Made by a program: the position numbers and the translations under genes | From: Desulfuromonadales bacterium | GTDB lineage: Bacteria; Desulfobacterota; Desulfuromonadia; Desulfuromonadales; JACZKF01 | DNA: 5,878 bases | Assembly: GCA_014860175.1 (NCBI GenBank) | Contig: JACZKF010000609.1 | Location: forward strand, 1 to 5,878 | Reading direction: 5' to 3' | Notes under the pieces: generated by a model | The model's input: only the letters and a program-made list of their open reading frames with translations | Told to the model about the DNA's origin: nothing | Databases searched by the model: none | Part shown: positions 1-5,432 of the stretch, piece after piece | Layout of the letters: every line of letters begins with the position of its first letter | How positions within the stretch are numbered: position 1 is the first letter of the stretch

Positions 1-536
1 TCCAGATGCTGGCGCAGGCGGTCATAGCGCTCAGGGGTGAGAAAGCTCTCCAGATCGCGGGCCAGCAGCTCGTTCTCTTTACGGTGGAGAAAGTCGTGCA
101 GCTTCCCTTCGAACTGCGCACTCTCAAGGTAATCGAAAACCGCCTTGACCGCTTTCCAGCGCAGCAGATCGACCAGCTCGCGAAAGCGCCCGCGGTAGGC
201 GGGGGGGACCAGCGATTCAAGGGGGCCCAGCTCCCGGTCGAGAAACCCACCGAGCTTGTCGGCCACCGCCCCCTGCAGTTCACGGCGGAAGCTCTTTTTC
301 TCCAGCGCCCGGCCGACGTCGTCGGCGGTCAGCAGGTGGCTGCCGACCATCTCCCCCATCTTCTGCGCCAGCTCCCCCCGTTTGGCCGGAATGATCCCCG
401 GGGTCAGCGGCAGCCGCAGGCCGAACAGCCGCCAGGGGTGCAACGGTCGAAACAGCATGCGAATGGCAATGTAGTTGGTGACGTAACCGATGAAGGCCCC
501 CAGCAACGGGGGTAGCAGGTAAAAAAGCTGTGGCAT
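1..536 (-). CDS. DUF445 family membrane protein (5' part; 3' end outside window)
   Basis: The visible 178 N-terminal residues begin MPQLFYLLPPLLGAFIGYVT. Residues about 4-25 form a hydrophobic membrane anchor that runs into the DUF445 hallmark TNYIAIRMLFRP (about residues 21-32). A Gly-Ile-Ile-Pro-Ala-Lys motif with a following ELAQKMGEMV helix (about 48-64) is also typical of the family. The remainder is charged and helical, as expected for the soluble middle of these proteins (B. subtilis YheB is a relative). Family members are usually around 400 residues, so roughly half the gene is missing past the left edge. The start is the ATG at 536-534, chosen because the family homology begins there; the upstream ribosome-binding site is poor. 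The gene is divergent from the acetyltransferase. The molecular function of DUF445 is not established. The family call is firm and no function is assigned. Confidence 0.88.
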   Translation of the reverse strand, partial: MPQLFYLLPPLLGAFIGYVTNYIAIRMLFRPLHPWRLFGLRLPLTPGIIPAKRGELAQKMGEMVGSHLLTADDVGRALEKKSFRRELQGAVADKLGGFLDRELGPLESLVPPAYRGRFRELVDLLRWKAVKAVFDYLESAQFEGKLHDFLHRKENELLARDLESFLTPERYDRLRQHL

Positions 537-567
537 GGGTTCACATCCGGGTGGGGAGGGAGAAATG

Positions 568-596
568 ATAATACCGCTGTGGCCGGGGCGAAACAA
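568..596 (-). promoter_or_regulatory. Candidate sigma70-type promoter for the DUF445 gene
   Basis: Read on the minus strand, TTGTTT (plus 591-596) lies 17 nt upstream of TATTAT (plus 568-573, 5 of 6 consensus). This puts a start site near 561 and gives a leader of about 25 nt before the ATG at 536. The -35 matches only 3 of 6, so this is a pattern-based prediction. Confidence 0.35.
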
Positions 597-638
597 GCCA
601 TAAGCCGGTCATTCATGATATCCTTGAGAAAAATCGTC

Positions 639-647
639 AAGAGGTGG
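639..647 (+). promoter_or_regulatory. Ribosome-binding site deciding the GNAT start
   Basis: AAGAGGTGG contains GAGGTG, a good match to the anti-Shine-Dalgarno sequence, with the GAGG core 6 nt before the ATG at 651. No comparable site precedes the in-frame ATG at 579, and the residues encoded between the two ATGs do not resemble a GNAT N-terminus. The 651 start is therefore preferred. Confidence 0.7.
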
Positions 648-650
648 TCC

Positions 651-1154
651 ATGCCCGAACCCGTCGGGGAAAAGCTGCGTATCCGCGAAATGACTATCGA
701 TGACCTCTCCCAGGTGTTTCACATCGGCGAGGAGATTTTCACCTCCGAATATTCTCCCAGTCTCTACCGCACCTGGGACGAATACGAAATCACCACCTTG
801 TTCAACTCCGACAGCGAGTTGTGCCTGGTGGCCGAAGTCGGCGAGGCGATCGTCGGCTTCGCCCTCGGCACGACCGTCGAGAAACATCACAGTGCCTGGA
901 AATACGGCTATCTGGTCTGGCTCGGGGTGCGCAAAGGGGTGCAGAAGGTGAAGGTCGGCGAGCGGCTGTTTAGGGAGATCCGTCGGCGGATGCAGGAGCA
1001 GGGGGTGCGTATCATCATCATCGACACCGATGCCGAAAACGCGGCGGCCATCCGGTTTTTTGAAAAGATGGGGTTCGGCAATGTGCAGCAGCATGTCTAC
1101 ATGACCCTCAACCTGGGGCGGCGGGCTAAAAAACCGGGGGATAAGCGACCATGA
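651..1154 (+). CDS. GNAT family N-acetyltransferase (RimI-like fold)
   Basis: This 167-residue protein has the full GNAT fold. The N-terminal strand LRIREMTIDDL (9-19) leads into the first helices. The central strands are LCLVAEV (57-63) and IVGFALGT (67-74). Strand 4 is YLVWLGV (87-93), followed by the acetyl-CoA pyrophosphate loop. Motif B is the strand VRIIIIDTD (119-127) with Asn130, then the helix AAIRFFEKMGF (132-142), the usual N-x-x-A-x-x-x-Y/F-E-x-x-G-F signature. The expected loop pattern R/Q-x-x-G-x-G/A reads Q98-K-V-K101-V-G103, so the first glycine is lysine. The expected role is transfer of acetyl from acetyl-CoA to an amine; the acceptor cannot be told from sequence. RimI-like Nα-acetylation or small-molecule acetylation are both possible. 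The stop overlaps the ATG of the M20 hydrolase gene (ATGA), implying translational coupling. An upstream ATG at 579 would add 24 residues but lacks support. Confidence 0.88.
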   Translation: MPEPVGEKLRIREMTIDDLSQVFHIGEEIFTSEYSPSLYRTWDEYEITTLFNSDSELCLVAEVGEAIVGFALGTTVEKHHSAWKYGYLVWLGVRKGVQKVKVGERLFREIRRRMQEQGVRIIIIDTDAENAAAIRFFEKMGFGNVQQHVYMTLNLGRRAKKPGDKRP

Positions 1155-2293
1155 GCCTCAACCACGATGCGCTCTGGACAGCGATCGATCCCCAGCGCCT
1201 GCGCCAGATGCTGCGGGAGATGATCGATATCTACTCCCCCAGCGGCAAAGAAGAAGATATCCAGCTGTTTCTGGAGGAGCGCCTCTGCGACCACGGAATC
1301 AGCGTTCAGCGCCAGCCGCTCCCCGACGAGGAGGAGCGCTACAACGTGCAGGCGATCCTGGGGGAGGGGGAACCCGATCTGTACCTGGTCGGCCACGTTG
1401 ACACGGTCGCCGCCTGGGACCTGGACGATTTCGGGGTGCAGGAAGAAGGGGACCTGCTTCGCGGACTGGGGAGCGCCGACATGAAGGGGGGGTGCGCCGC
1501 CATGGTCGAGGCCTTCATCGCCCTGGCGGCCCTGCCGGCGGCGCTGCGGCCGAACATCGGGCTGCTGCTGGCGGTGGGGGAAGAAGAGAGCGGCGACGGC
1601 AGCGCCGCCTTTTTGCGCCAGCACCGCCCGGCCTGGGCGGTGATCGGTGAACCGACCTCGCTGACCCCCTGTTTCTCTCACTTCGGCTATCTGGAGGCGG
1701 CCTTTGTCACCCGGGGGCGGCGCATTCACTCCTCCCTGCCCGAACTGGGGCACAATGCCATCGAATCGATGCTGCGGGTGCTGCTGCACCTGGGGCGCGA
1801 TCCGCTGTTTGACCGGGAGAGCTCCAGCCTGGTCTACTCGATCCGGGAGATGAGCTCGGCCCGGGCCGGCTTCGTCGTCCCTGACCGCTGCGAGACCCGC
1901 ATCGATCTGCACCTGTCGCCGGAGATGGCCCCGGCGGCGGTGGCCGAAGCGATCCGCCACCGGGGCGAGTCGGCCTCGGAGCTGATCCCCGGCCTCGATC
2001 TGGAGATCGACTTCGACTTTGCCGCCCCCGGATACCATCTGGGAGGCGACAATGTCTTGGCCCGAGCCTTGGCGGCCATCTACGACCAGCTCGGCCTGCC
2101 GCTGCGTTTCGATGCTTTCCGCTCCCACTCCGACGGCAATCTTTTTTTTGAAGCCGGAGTGCGCCCGCTGATTCTCGGCCCCGGCTCTCTCGAGGTGGCG
2201 CACACCCCGGAAGAACAGACCAGCTTTGCCGAAGTCCTCGCCGCCGCCCGCATTTACGCCGCGCTGGCGCTTGGTGCCGGGCGTGAGGGGTGA
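1151..2293 (+). CDS. M20 family zinc metallohydrolase (ArgE/DapE/CPG2-like)
   Basis: This 380-residue protein has all the elements of a di-zinc M20 amidohydrolase. H82-x-D84 lies in GHVDTV and the bridging Asp110 in SADMKGG. The catalytic Glu145 and metal ligand Glu146 are in GEEESGDG, with Glu167 in GEPT. The closing zinc ligand His351 is in VAHTPEEQTS. Residues about 175-290 form the inserted dimerisation domain, including His193 in RIHSSLPELGHNAI, which in ArgE and DapE reaches into the partner's active site. SHSDG (325-329) is the usual conserved segment before the last ligand. The reaction is probably hydrolysis of an N-acyl or peptide bond of an amino-acid derivative in the cytoplasm; there is no signal peptide. 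ArgE, DapE, LysK and carboxypeptidase-type members share these motifs, so the substrate is open. The ATG overlaps the stop of the GNAT gene. The last codons lie inside a 7-bp tandem repeat, so the C-terminal Gly-Arg-Glu-Gly may be repeat-derived. Confidence 0.92.
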   Translation: MSLNHDALWTAIDPQRLRQMLREMIDIYSPSGKEEDIQLFLEERLCDHGISVQRQPLPDEEERYNVQAILGEGEPDLYLVGHVDTVAAWDLDDFGVQEEGDLLRGLGSADMKGGCAAMVEAFIALAALPAALRPNIGLLLAVGEEESGDGSAAFLRQHRPAWAVIGEPTSLTPCFSHFGYLEAAFVTRGRRIHSSLPELGHNAIESMLRVLLHLGRDPLFDRESSSLVYSIREMSSARAGFVVPDRCETRIDLHLSPEMAPAAVAEAIRHRGESASELIPGLDLEIDFDFAAPGYHLGGDNVLARALAAIYDQLGLPLRFDAFRSHSDGNLFFEAGVRPLILGPGSLEVAHTPEEQTSFAEVLAAARIYAALALGAGREG

Positions 2294-2297
2294 GGGG
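2284..2297. repeat. Two-copy 7-bp tandem repeat (TGAGGGG) spanning the M20 stop codon
   Basis: TGAGGGG occurs at 2284-2290 and again at 2291-2297, and the second copy supplies the TGA stop of the M20 gene. Immediately after the stop, GGGGT (2294-2298) can pair with ACCCC (2306-2310) around a 7-nt loop. This is a small hairpin without a T-tract. Confidence 0.6.
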
Positions 2298-2327
2298 TTA
2301 AGACTACCCCCTGCGGCCAATTCCAAA

Positions 2328-2371
2328 CTGATCCGACCGATCGGTCCGATCCGACGAATCGGTCGGATCAG
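2328..2371. repeat. Palindromic 18-bp tandem repeat / long hairpin in a convergent gap
   Basis: The arms 2328-2341 and 2358-2371 are a perfect 14-bp inverted repeat (CTGATCCGACCGAT and its complement) around a 16-nt loop. The element can also be read as two tandem 18-bp units, 2330-2347 and 2348-2365, matching at 15 of 18 positions, with a perfect 12-bp palindrome GACCGATCGGTC at 2335-2346. It lies between the convergent M20 and nucleotidyltransferase genes. It could act as a bidirectional transcription barrier, but no proper T-tract follows: the minus-strand reading has only TTT and the plus-strand reading has none. It may equally be a copy of a dispersed intergenic repeat. The structure is certain; its function is not. 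Confidence 0.8.
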
Positions 2372-2420
2372 CTGGTACAGGTTTGCCAATGGCCGAATGA
2401 ACCTCACCTCTTCACAGACT

Positions 2421-3416
2421 TTATCCCTCCATCTCAATCAGCGAGTCGTCGCCGATATTCATCCGGCGCGGGGCACCGACCAGGCGGACCGAGTCGCCGA
2501 GCAAGGTCGAGGCCAGAATCATGTCGCGCACTTCCGAGTTGGCGTTGAGAATGGAGTCGTGAATGATGCTGCGTTCGATGCTGCAGCCGGGGGCGACCGA
2601 GACGTTGGGGCCGAGAATGCTGTCGCGCACCCGGGCCCCCTTGGCGATGTGCACCGGTTCGATGAGCACCGAGTTGACGATCTCGCCGTGGCAGTGATGC
2701 CGCCCCAGCAGCAGGTAGCGATTGGTCTCCAGCAGCGTTTCCGGCTTGCCGCAGTCGAGCCAGGCGTCGATTTCCGGCGCCCGGAACTTCATCCCGTCCT
2801 GGATCATTCGCATGAAGACCGCCGGCAGGTAGTACTCCCCCTTGACCGTCTCGCCGGCGGCGATGGTCTGCTCCAGATAGCCCATGAAACGGCGGCCGTC
2901 CTTGAGGTAGTAGAGCCCCACCTGAGCCAGGCGTGAGACCGGCTGTTCCGGCTTCTCCACCATGTCGACAATCAGCCCCTCGCGCACCACATTGACCCCG
3001 AAGCGCTGGTAGTCTTCCACCTCCTTGGAATAGATCAGACCGTCGCAGTCGGCGGTCAGCCGCCCCAGGGCGGTCAGGTCGGTGACGAAGATGGTATCGT
3101 TGAAGACCACCAGCACGTCGTCGCCGGGGTGGATGCGGGGGGCGGCCAGAGCGACCGCATGCGCAGGCCCGAGGCGCTCTTTCTGGACGATGTAGCGGCA
3201 GGTCAGGGCGGGGAAGTTGCTCTGCATGAACTCCTCGATCTGGCTGCCGTTTTCATCGGTGATGAAGATGTATTCGTCGGCCGCCAGCGGCTGCAGGCGA
3301 CTGACGATATGCTCGAGGACCGTTTTGCCGGCGACACTGACCAGCGACTTGGCCCGGGTATGGGTGTGGGGGCGCAAGCGGGTCCCCTTGCCGGCCACAG
3401 GCAGGATAATCTTCAT
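2421..3416 (-). CDS. Sugar-phosphate nucleotidyltransferase with C-terminal left-handed beta-helix
   Basis: This 331-residue protein belongs to the RmlA/GlmU-like NTP-transferase family. The nucleotide-binding signature G9-K-G11-T12-R13-L-R15-P16 is followed by Lys23. QKERLGPAHAVALA (78-91) matches the substrate-loop region, and Asp107 in VVFNDTIF is the likely metal ligand. EKP is at 154-156, GEYYLPAV at 193-200, and WLDCGKPETLLETN at 219-232 is the C-terminal sugar-site motif. From about residue 248 to 310, degenerate hexapeptide repeats (such as ILGPNVSVAPGCSI) suggest a short left-handed beta-helix. The enzyme should join a sugar 1-phosphate to an NTP, giving an NDP-sugar for cell-surface polysaccharide; which sugar and base cannot be told. 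The ATG at 3416-3414 is preceded on the minus strand by GGGAG, 8 nt away. The gene stands alone, convergent with the M20 gene and divergent from hslO. The dTDP-glucose, UDP-sugar and GDP-mannose branches are all possible. Confidence 0.9.
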   Translation of the reverse strand: MKIILPVAGKGTRLRPHTHTRAKSLVSVAGKTVLEHIVSRLQPLAADEYIFITDENGSQIEEFMQSNFPALTCRYIVQKERLGPAHAVALAAPRIHPGDDVLVVFNDTIFVTDLTALGRLTADCDGLIYSKEVEDYQRFGVNVVREGLIVDMVEKPEQPVSRLAQVGLYYLKDGRRFMGYLEQTIAAGETVKGEYYLPAVFMRMIQDGMKFRAPEIDAWLDCGKPETLLETNRYLLLGRHHCHGEIVNSVLIEPVHIAKGARVRDSILGPNVSVAPGCSIERSIIHDSILNANSEVRDMILASTLLGDSVRLVGAPRRMNIGDDSLIEMEG

Positions 3417-3435
3417 GGTTTTCTCTCCCTCCAGC

Positions 3436-3465
3436 TTGTCAGTAGTAGTCGATTTCCGGTAGCAT
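3436..3465 (+). promoter_or_regulatory. Candidate sigma70-type promoter for hslO
   Basis: TTGTCA (3436-3441, 5 of 6 consensus) is followed after 18 nt by TAGCAT (3460-3465, 4 of 6). A start near 3472 would leave a leader of about 30 nt before the hslO ATG. It sits in the 86-bp divergent gap. No heat-shock sigma32-type promoter was recognised there. This is a pattern-based prediction. Confidence 0.35.
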
Positions 3466-3490
3466 CAGGTATCAATGGTTGAACTTGCCT

Positions 3491-3496
3491 ACGGAG
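3491..3496 (+). promoter_or_regulatory. Ribosome-binding site deciding the hslO start
   Basis: ACGGAG places GGAG 6 nt before the ATG at 3503, where Hsp33 homology begins. The in-frame TTG at 3479 would add eight residues and has no Shine-Dalgarno sequence at the right distance. Confidence 0.65.
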
Positions 3497-3502
3497 CCAT
3501 CT

Positions 3503-4369
3503 ATGAAGGACCATCTGGTTCGTCTGCTCAGCGATGACGGATCGCTGCGGGCCGCCGCCGCCGTGACCACCACCTTGATCGAGCAGTTGCGCCAACGTCA
3601 GGGGACCGACCCCGCCGCCACCGTCGCCCTCGGGCGCCTGGTTACCGGGGCGGCGCTCCTCGGCTGTACCCTGAAGGGGGAGCAGCGCCTGGCTCTGACC
3701 ATCGAAGGGACCGGCCCCCTGGGGAAACTGCATGCCGAAACCGATGCCGCCGGCCACCTGCGCGGCACGGTACGGCAGCCGGTTTCCGGCCTCCCCCTCA
3801 AACACGGTCGGCTGGATATCGTCGGTGCCATCGGCCGGGCCGGACTGCTGCGGGTCAGCAAGGATCTGGGGCTGAAAGAGCCGTACCACGGGGTGGTGGA
3901 ACTGCATACCAGCGAAGTCGCCGAAGATCTCGCCTGGTACCTGGCGACCTCGGAGCAGATCCCCTCGACGGTGGCGCTCGGTGTCTATGTGGAACCGGAT
4001 GGCGCGGTATCGGCGGCCGGCGGTTTTCTCATCCAGCTGCTCCCCGGTGCTCGGCAGGAGCTGGTCCCCCTGCTGGAGGAGCGCTTGGCGGCGCTGCCAC
4101 CCCTGACCACCCTGCTGCAGCAGGGTGAGGCGCCGCTGCAGATCCTGCAACGACTGCTGTCCGGCATTGCGTTCACTTCCCAGGGGGAGATCCCCCTGAG
4201 TTTCCGTTGTGCCTGCAGCCGGCCGCAGGTGAGCCAGATGCTGCAGGGGCTAGGGGCAGAAGAGTTGCGCCACCTGCGGCAGCGGGAGGAGGAGACGGCG
4301 ATCACCTGCGAATTCTGCAAGCACCCCTATCATTTCTCCCGGGAGGAGCTGGCGGCTCTGGGTGGCTGA
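3503..4369 (+). CDS. hslO: Hsp33 redox-regulated chaperone
   Basis: This 288-residue protein is close to the usual length (about 290) of Hsp33, a cytoplasmic holdase activated by oxidation. The N-terminal MKDHLVRLLSDDGSLRAAAA and the following GRLVTGAALLG (about 44-54) are typical. So are the glycine-rich core strands (IEGTGPLGKLHAETDAAGHLRG, about 68-89) and the GGFLIQLLPGA segment. The C-terminal redox switch is complete: Cys236-x-Cys238 and Cys269-x-x-Cys272 form the zinc-binding CxC/CxxC pair, matching Cys232, 234, 265 and 268 of E. coli Hsp33. When oxidised, these cysteines form disulfides, release zinc and expose the substrate-binding surface. The 30-residue linker between the pairs (EELRHLRQREEE) is highly charged, as expected of the metastable switch region. 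The gene is monocistronic, divergent from the nucleotidyltransferase and convergent with the flavinylation operon. The start at 3503 is preferred over an upstream TTG. Confidence 0.96.
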   Translation: MKDHLVRLLSDDGSLRAAAAVTTTLIEQLRQRQGTDPAATVALGRLVTGAALLGCTLKGEQRLALTIEGTGPLGKLHAETDAAGHLRGTVRQPVSGLPLKHGRLDIVGAIGRAGLLRVSKDLGLKEPYHGVVELHTSEVAEDLAWYLATSEQIPSTVALGVYVEPDGAVSAAGGFLIQLLPGARQELVPLLEERLAALPPLTTLLQQGEAPLQILQRLLSGIAFTSQGEIPLSFRCACSRPQVSQMLQGLGAEELRHLRQREEETAITCEFCKHPYHFSREELAALGG

Positions 4370-4477
4370 TTCAGCTCGGCTGGCCGGCGCTGGCGATGCT
4401 CAAAAGGGCAACCAGACGATCGTCCCGGCGAGAAAAGCGTCTTGAGTATACCAGCAAATCGCCCCCTGTCGCAGTGT
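4370..4477. other. Convergent intergenic gap without a clear terminator
   Basis: This 108-bp gap separates the ends of hslO and the Gx-transporter gene. It contains a perfect 10-bp palindrome, GACGATCGTC (4415-4424), and on the minus strand an extended -10-like TGGTATACT (plus 4445-4453). I found no GC stem followed by a T-tract on either strand and no convincing small gene. Confidence 0.5.
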
Positions 4478-5059
4478 TCATCCCGTCGCTTCCGGCTCCT
4501 GCCCCGGTTTTCTGCTGTTTTTCATGGCCGGATGCTGCCGCAGCCGCCGCAGCAGACTATCGGCTACCAGCCCGTTGATCAGGCCGGCCAGGAGCGAAAA
4601 CAGCAGCAACAAAGGGAGCAGCCGCCAGACCCCGGGATGCCGCACCACCACCAGCCAGGCCATCAGCAGCTGGCCGACCACATGGCCGGCGGCGCCGAGG
4701 GCGGAAATACCCACTGGTCCGAGGCGGCGCCCGGCGACGGCTTCGGCGCCGGTCATCACTGCCGTGGCCGTCACGCCGCCAGCCAGAGCAAGGAAAAACC
4801 CGGGAGAAAAGAGCTGCCCGAGGAGGAGCGAACCGATGGCAATGCGGGCCAGGGTGACGCTCCAAGCGGCGCCACCCCCGTAAAGAAACAGGGCCAGGAC
4901 GGTCAGGATGTTGGCCAGGCCGGGGCGAAACCAGGGGAGCGGCGAGGGGAACAGGGCTTCCAGGGTGTGCAGGGCAACCGCCAGGGCGGTGAACAGGGCA
5001 AGAAAGATGCGGCGGCGCAAGCGCTCGAGGGTCTGCGTCTCAGCGGCTGAGCAGGTCAT
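4478..5059 (-). CDS. Gx transporter family / heptaprenyl diphosphate synthase component I-like membrane protein
   Basis: This 193-residue, very hydrophobic protein has about five membrane segments (roughly 17-37, 47-66, 72-105, 115-139 and 146-168). Two motifs identify the family annotated as heptaprenyl diphosphate synthase component I or Gx transporter. One is PWFRPGLANILTVLALFLYG (42-61). The other is ISALGAAGHVVGQLLMAW (118-135), with conserved His126 and Gln130. The membrane topology argues against a soluble prenyl-synthase subunit; the fold resembles small-solute (ECF S-component-like) transporters, but this is inference. It is the last gene of an operon with apbE and the NusG-domain-II gene, a setting that suggests a role in flavin or quinone-linked extracytosolic redox chemistry. 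The ATG at 5059-5057 lies inside the end of the preceding gene (20-nt overlap). A GAAGGAGG lies about 20 nt upstream, too far for a normal site, so translation may depend on coupling. A longer reading frame to 5191 exists but is antisense-like and unsupported. Confidence 0.82.
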   Translation of the reverse strand: MTCSAAETQTLERLRRRIFLALFTALAVALHTLEALFPSPLPWFRPGLANILTVLALFLYGGGAAWSVTLARIAIGSLLLGQLFSPGFFLALAGGVTATAVMTGAEAVAGRRLGPVGISALGAAGHVVGQLLMAWLVVVRHPGVWRLLPLLLLFSLLAGLINGLVADSLLRRLRQHPAMKNSRKPGQEPEATG

Positions 5060-5432
5060 AATCGGTCGGGGGGGACCCCCCTCCTTCGATCCGAACCAGC
5101 AGCCGGTTCGGAACGCAAGCCAGCAGATCGCCGTGGTGGCGTGCCGGCCCCATGGCCAGGCAGTCCTGGTGCGGGCAGGGGGAACGCACAATGCGGGCCC
5201 CCCCCTGGCGGATCACCAGCACGGTCTGGCCGAGAGGGCCGCTCAGGCTCACCTCCCGGTCGGCCGCCAGCGGCGCCGTAAACAGCAGCCGACCATCGCG
5301 TTCGACCAGCAGCCGCTCCCCGGGCTCGCCGCCGGTGAGCAGGCGAAAGGAGAACAGCACCGCGATCGCCAGCAGCCCGATCACCAGCCGGTCGAGAGGG
5401 GTCGTGCGTTGCCACAGGCGCTTCAGGGCCAT
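5040..5432 (-). CDS. NusG domain II-containing membrane-anchored protein
   Basis: This 130-residue protein has one N-terminal membrane segment (about residues 15-32, with RLVIGLLAIAVLFSF) preceded by basic residues, giving an extracytosolic C-terminal domain. That domain (about 40-118) is a NusG_II (DUF1312-type) fold with the family's cysteine signature: Cys86-Pro-His-Gln-Asp-Cys91, then Cys106 in ACVPNRLLVRI. The name comes from similarity to the second domain of some NusG proteins; there is no NGN or KOW domain and no reason to expect a role in transcription. The family is frequently next to apbE, FMN-binding-domain and Gx-transporter genes, so a role in periplasmic flavin handling or electron transfer is likely but unproven. 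The conserved cysteines could bind metal or form a disulfide. The ATG at 5432-5430 overlaps the end of apbE by 10 nt and has a strong GGGGGGAG 5 nt upstream. The C-terminus overlaps the next gene by 20 nt. Confidence 0.87.
   Translation of the reverse strand: MALKRLWQRTTPLDRLVIGLLAIAVLFSFRLLTGGEPGERLLVERDGRLLFTAPLAADREVSLSGPLGQTVLVIRQGGARIVRSPCPHQDCLAMGPARHHGDLLACVPNRLLVRIEGGGSPPTDYDLLSR

Noticed and set aside
6..515. 169-residue plus-strand open frame at the left edge
   Set aside because: It is the complement of the DUF445 coding region, which carries the conserved TNYIAIRMLFRP motif on the minus strand.
2328..2371. Classic Rho-independent terminator
   Set aside because: The stem is strong but the loop is 16 nt and no T-tract of four or more follows on either strand, so it is reported as a repeat with only possible terminator function.
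1097..2437. 446-residue open frame antisense to the whole M20 gene
   Set aside because: Its product is Gln/Arg/Pro/His/Gly-rich without recognisable domains, and it covers a gene with a full set of catalytic motifs. It is a typical antisense open frame in high-GC DNA.
2226..2936. 236-residue plus-strand open frame crossing the M20 end, the repeat and the nucleotidyltransferase gene
   Set aside because: It runs antisense to a well-supported nucleotidyltransferase, and its Ile-Arg-Pro-Ile-Gly-rich stretch is only the translation of the palindromic repeat.
3413..4150. 245-residue minus-strand open frame opposite hslO
   Set aside because: The composition is low-complexity Gln/Gly/Arg-rich and it lies opposite a clear Hsp33 gene. 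It is a shadow of hslO codon usage.
4415..4424. 10-bp palindrome GACGATCGTC as an operator
   Set aside because: It is isolated between two gene 3' ends with no promoter oriented to be controlled by it, and a palindrome of this length is easily explained by chance.
5060..5191. 44-residue N-terminal extension of the Gx-transporter frame
   Set aside because: The extra residues (Trp/Arg/Thr/Cys-rich) lie entirely inside the NusG_II gene in another frame, and the family's N-terminus fits the ATG at 5059.
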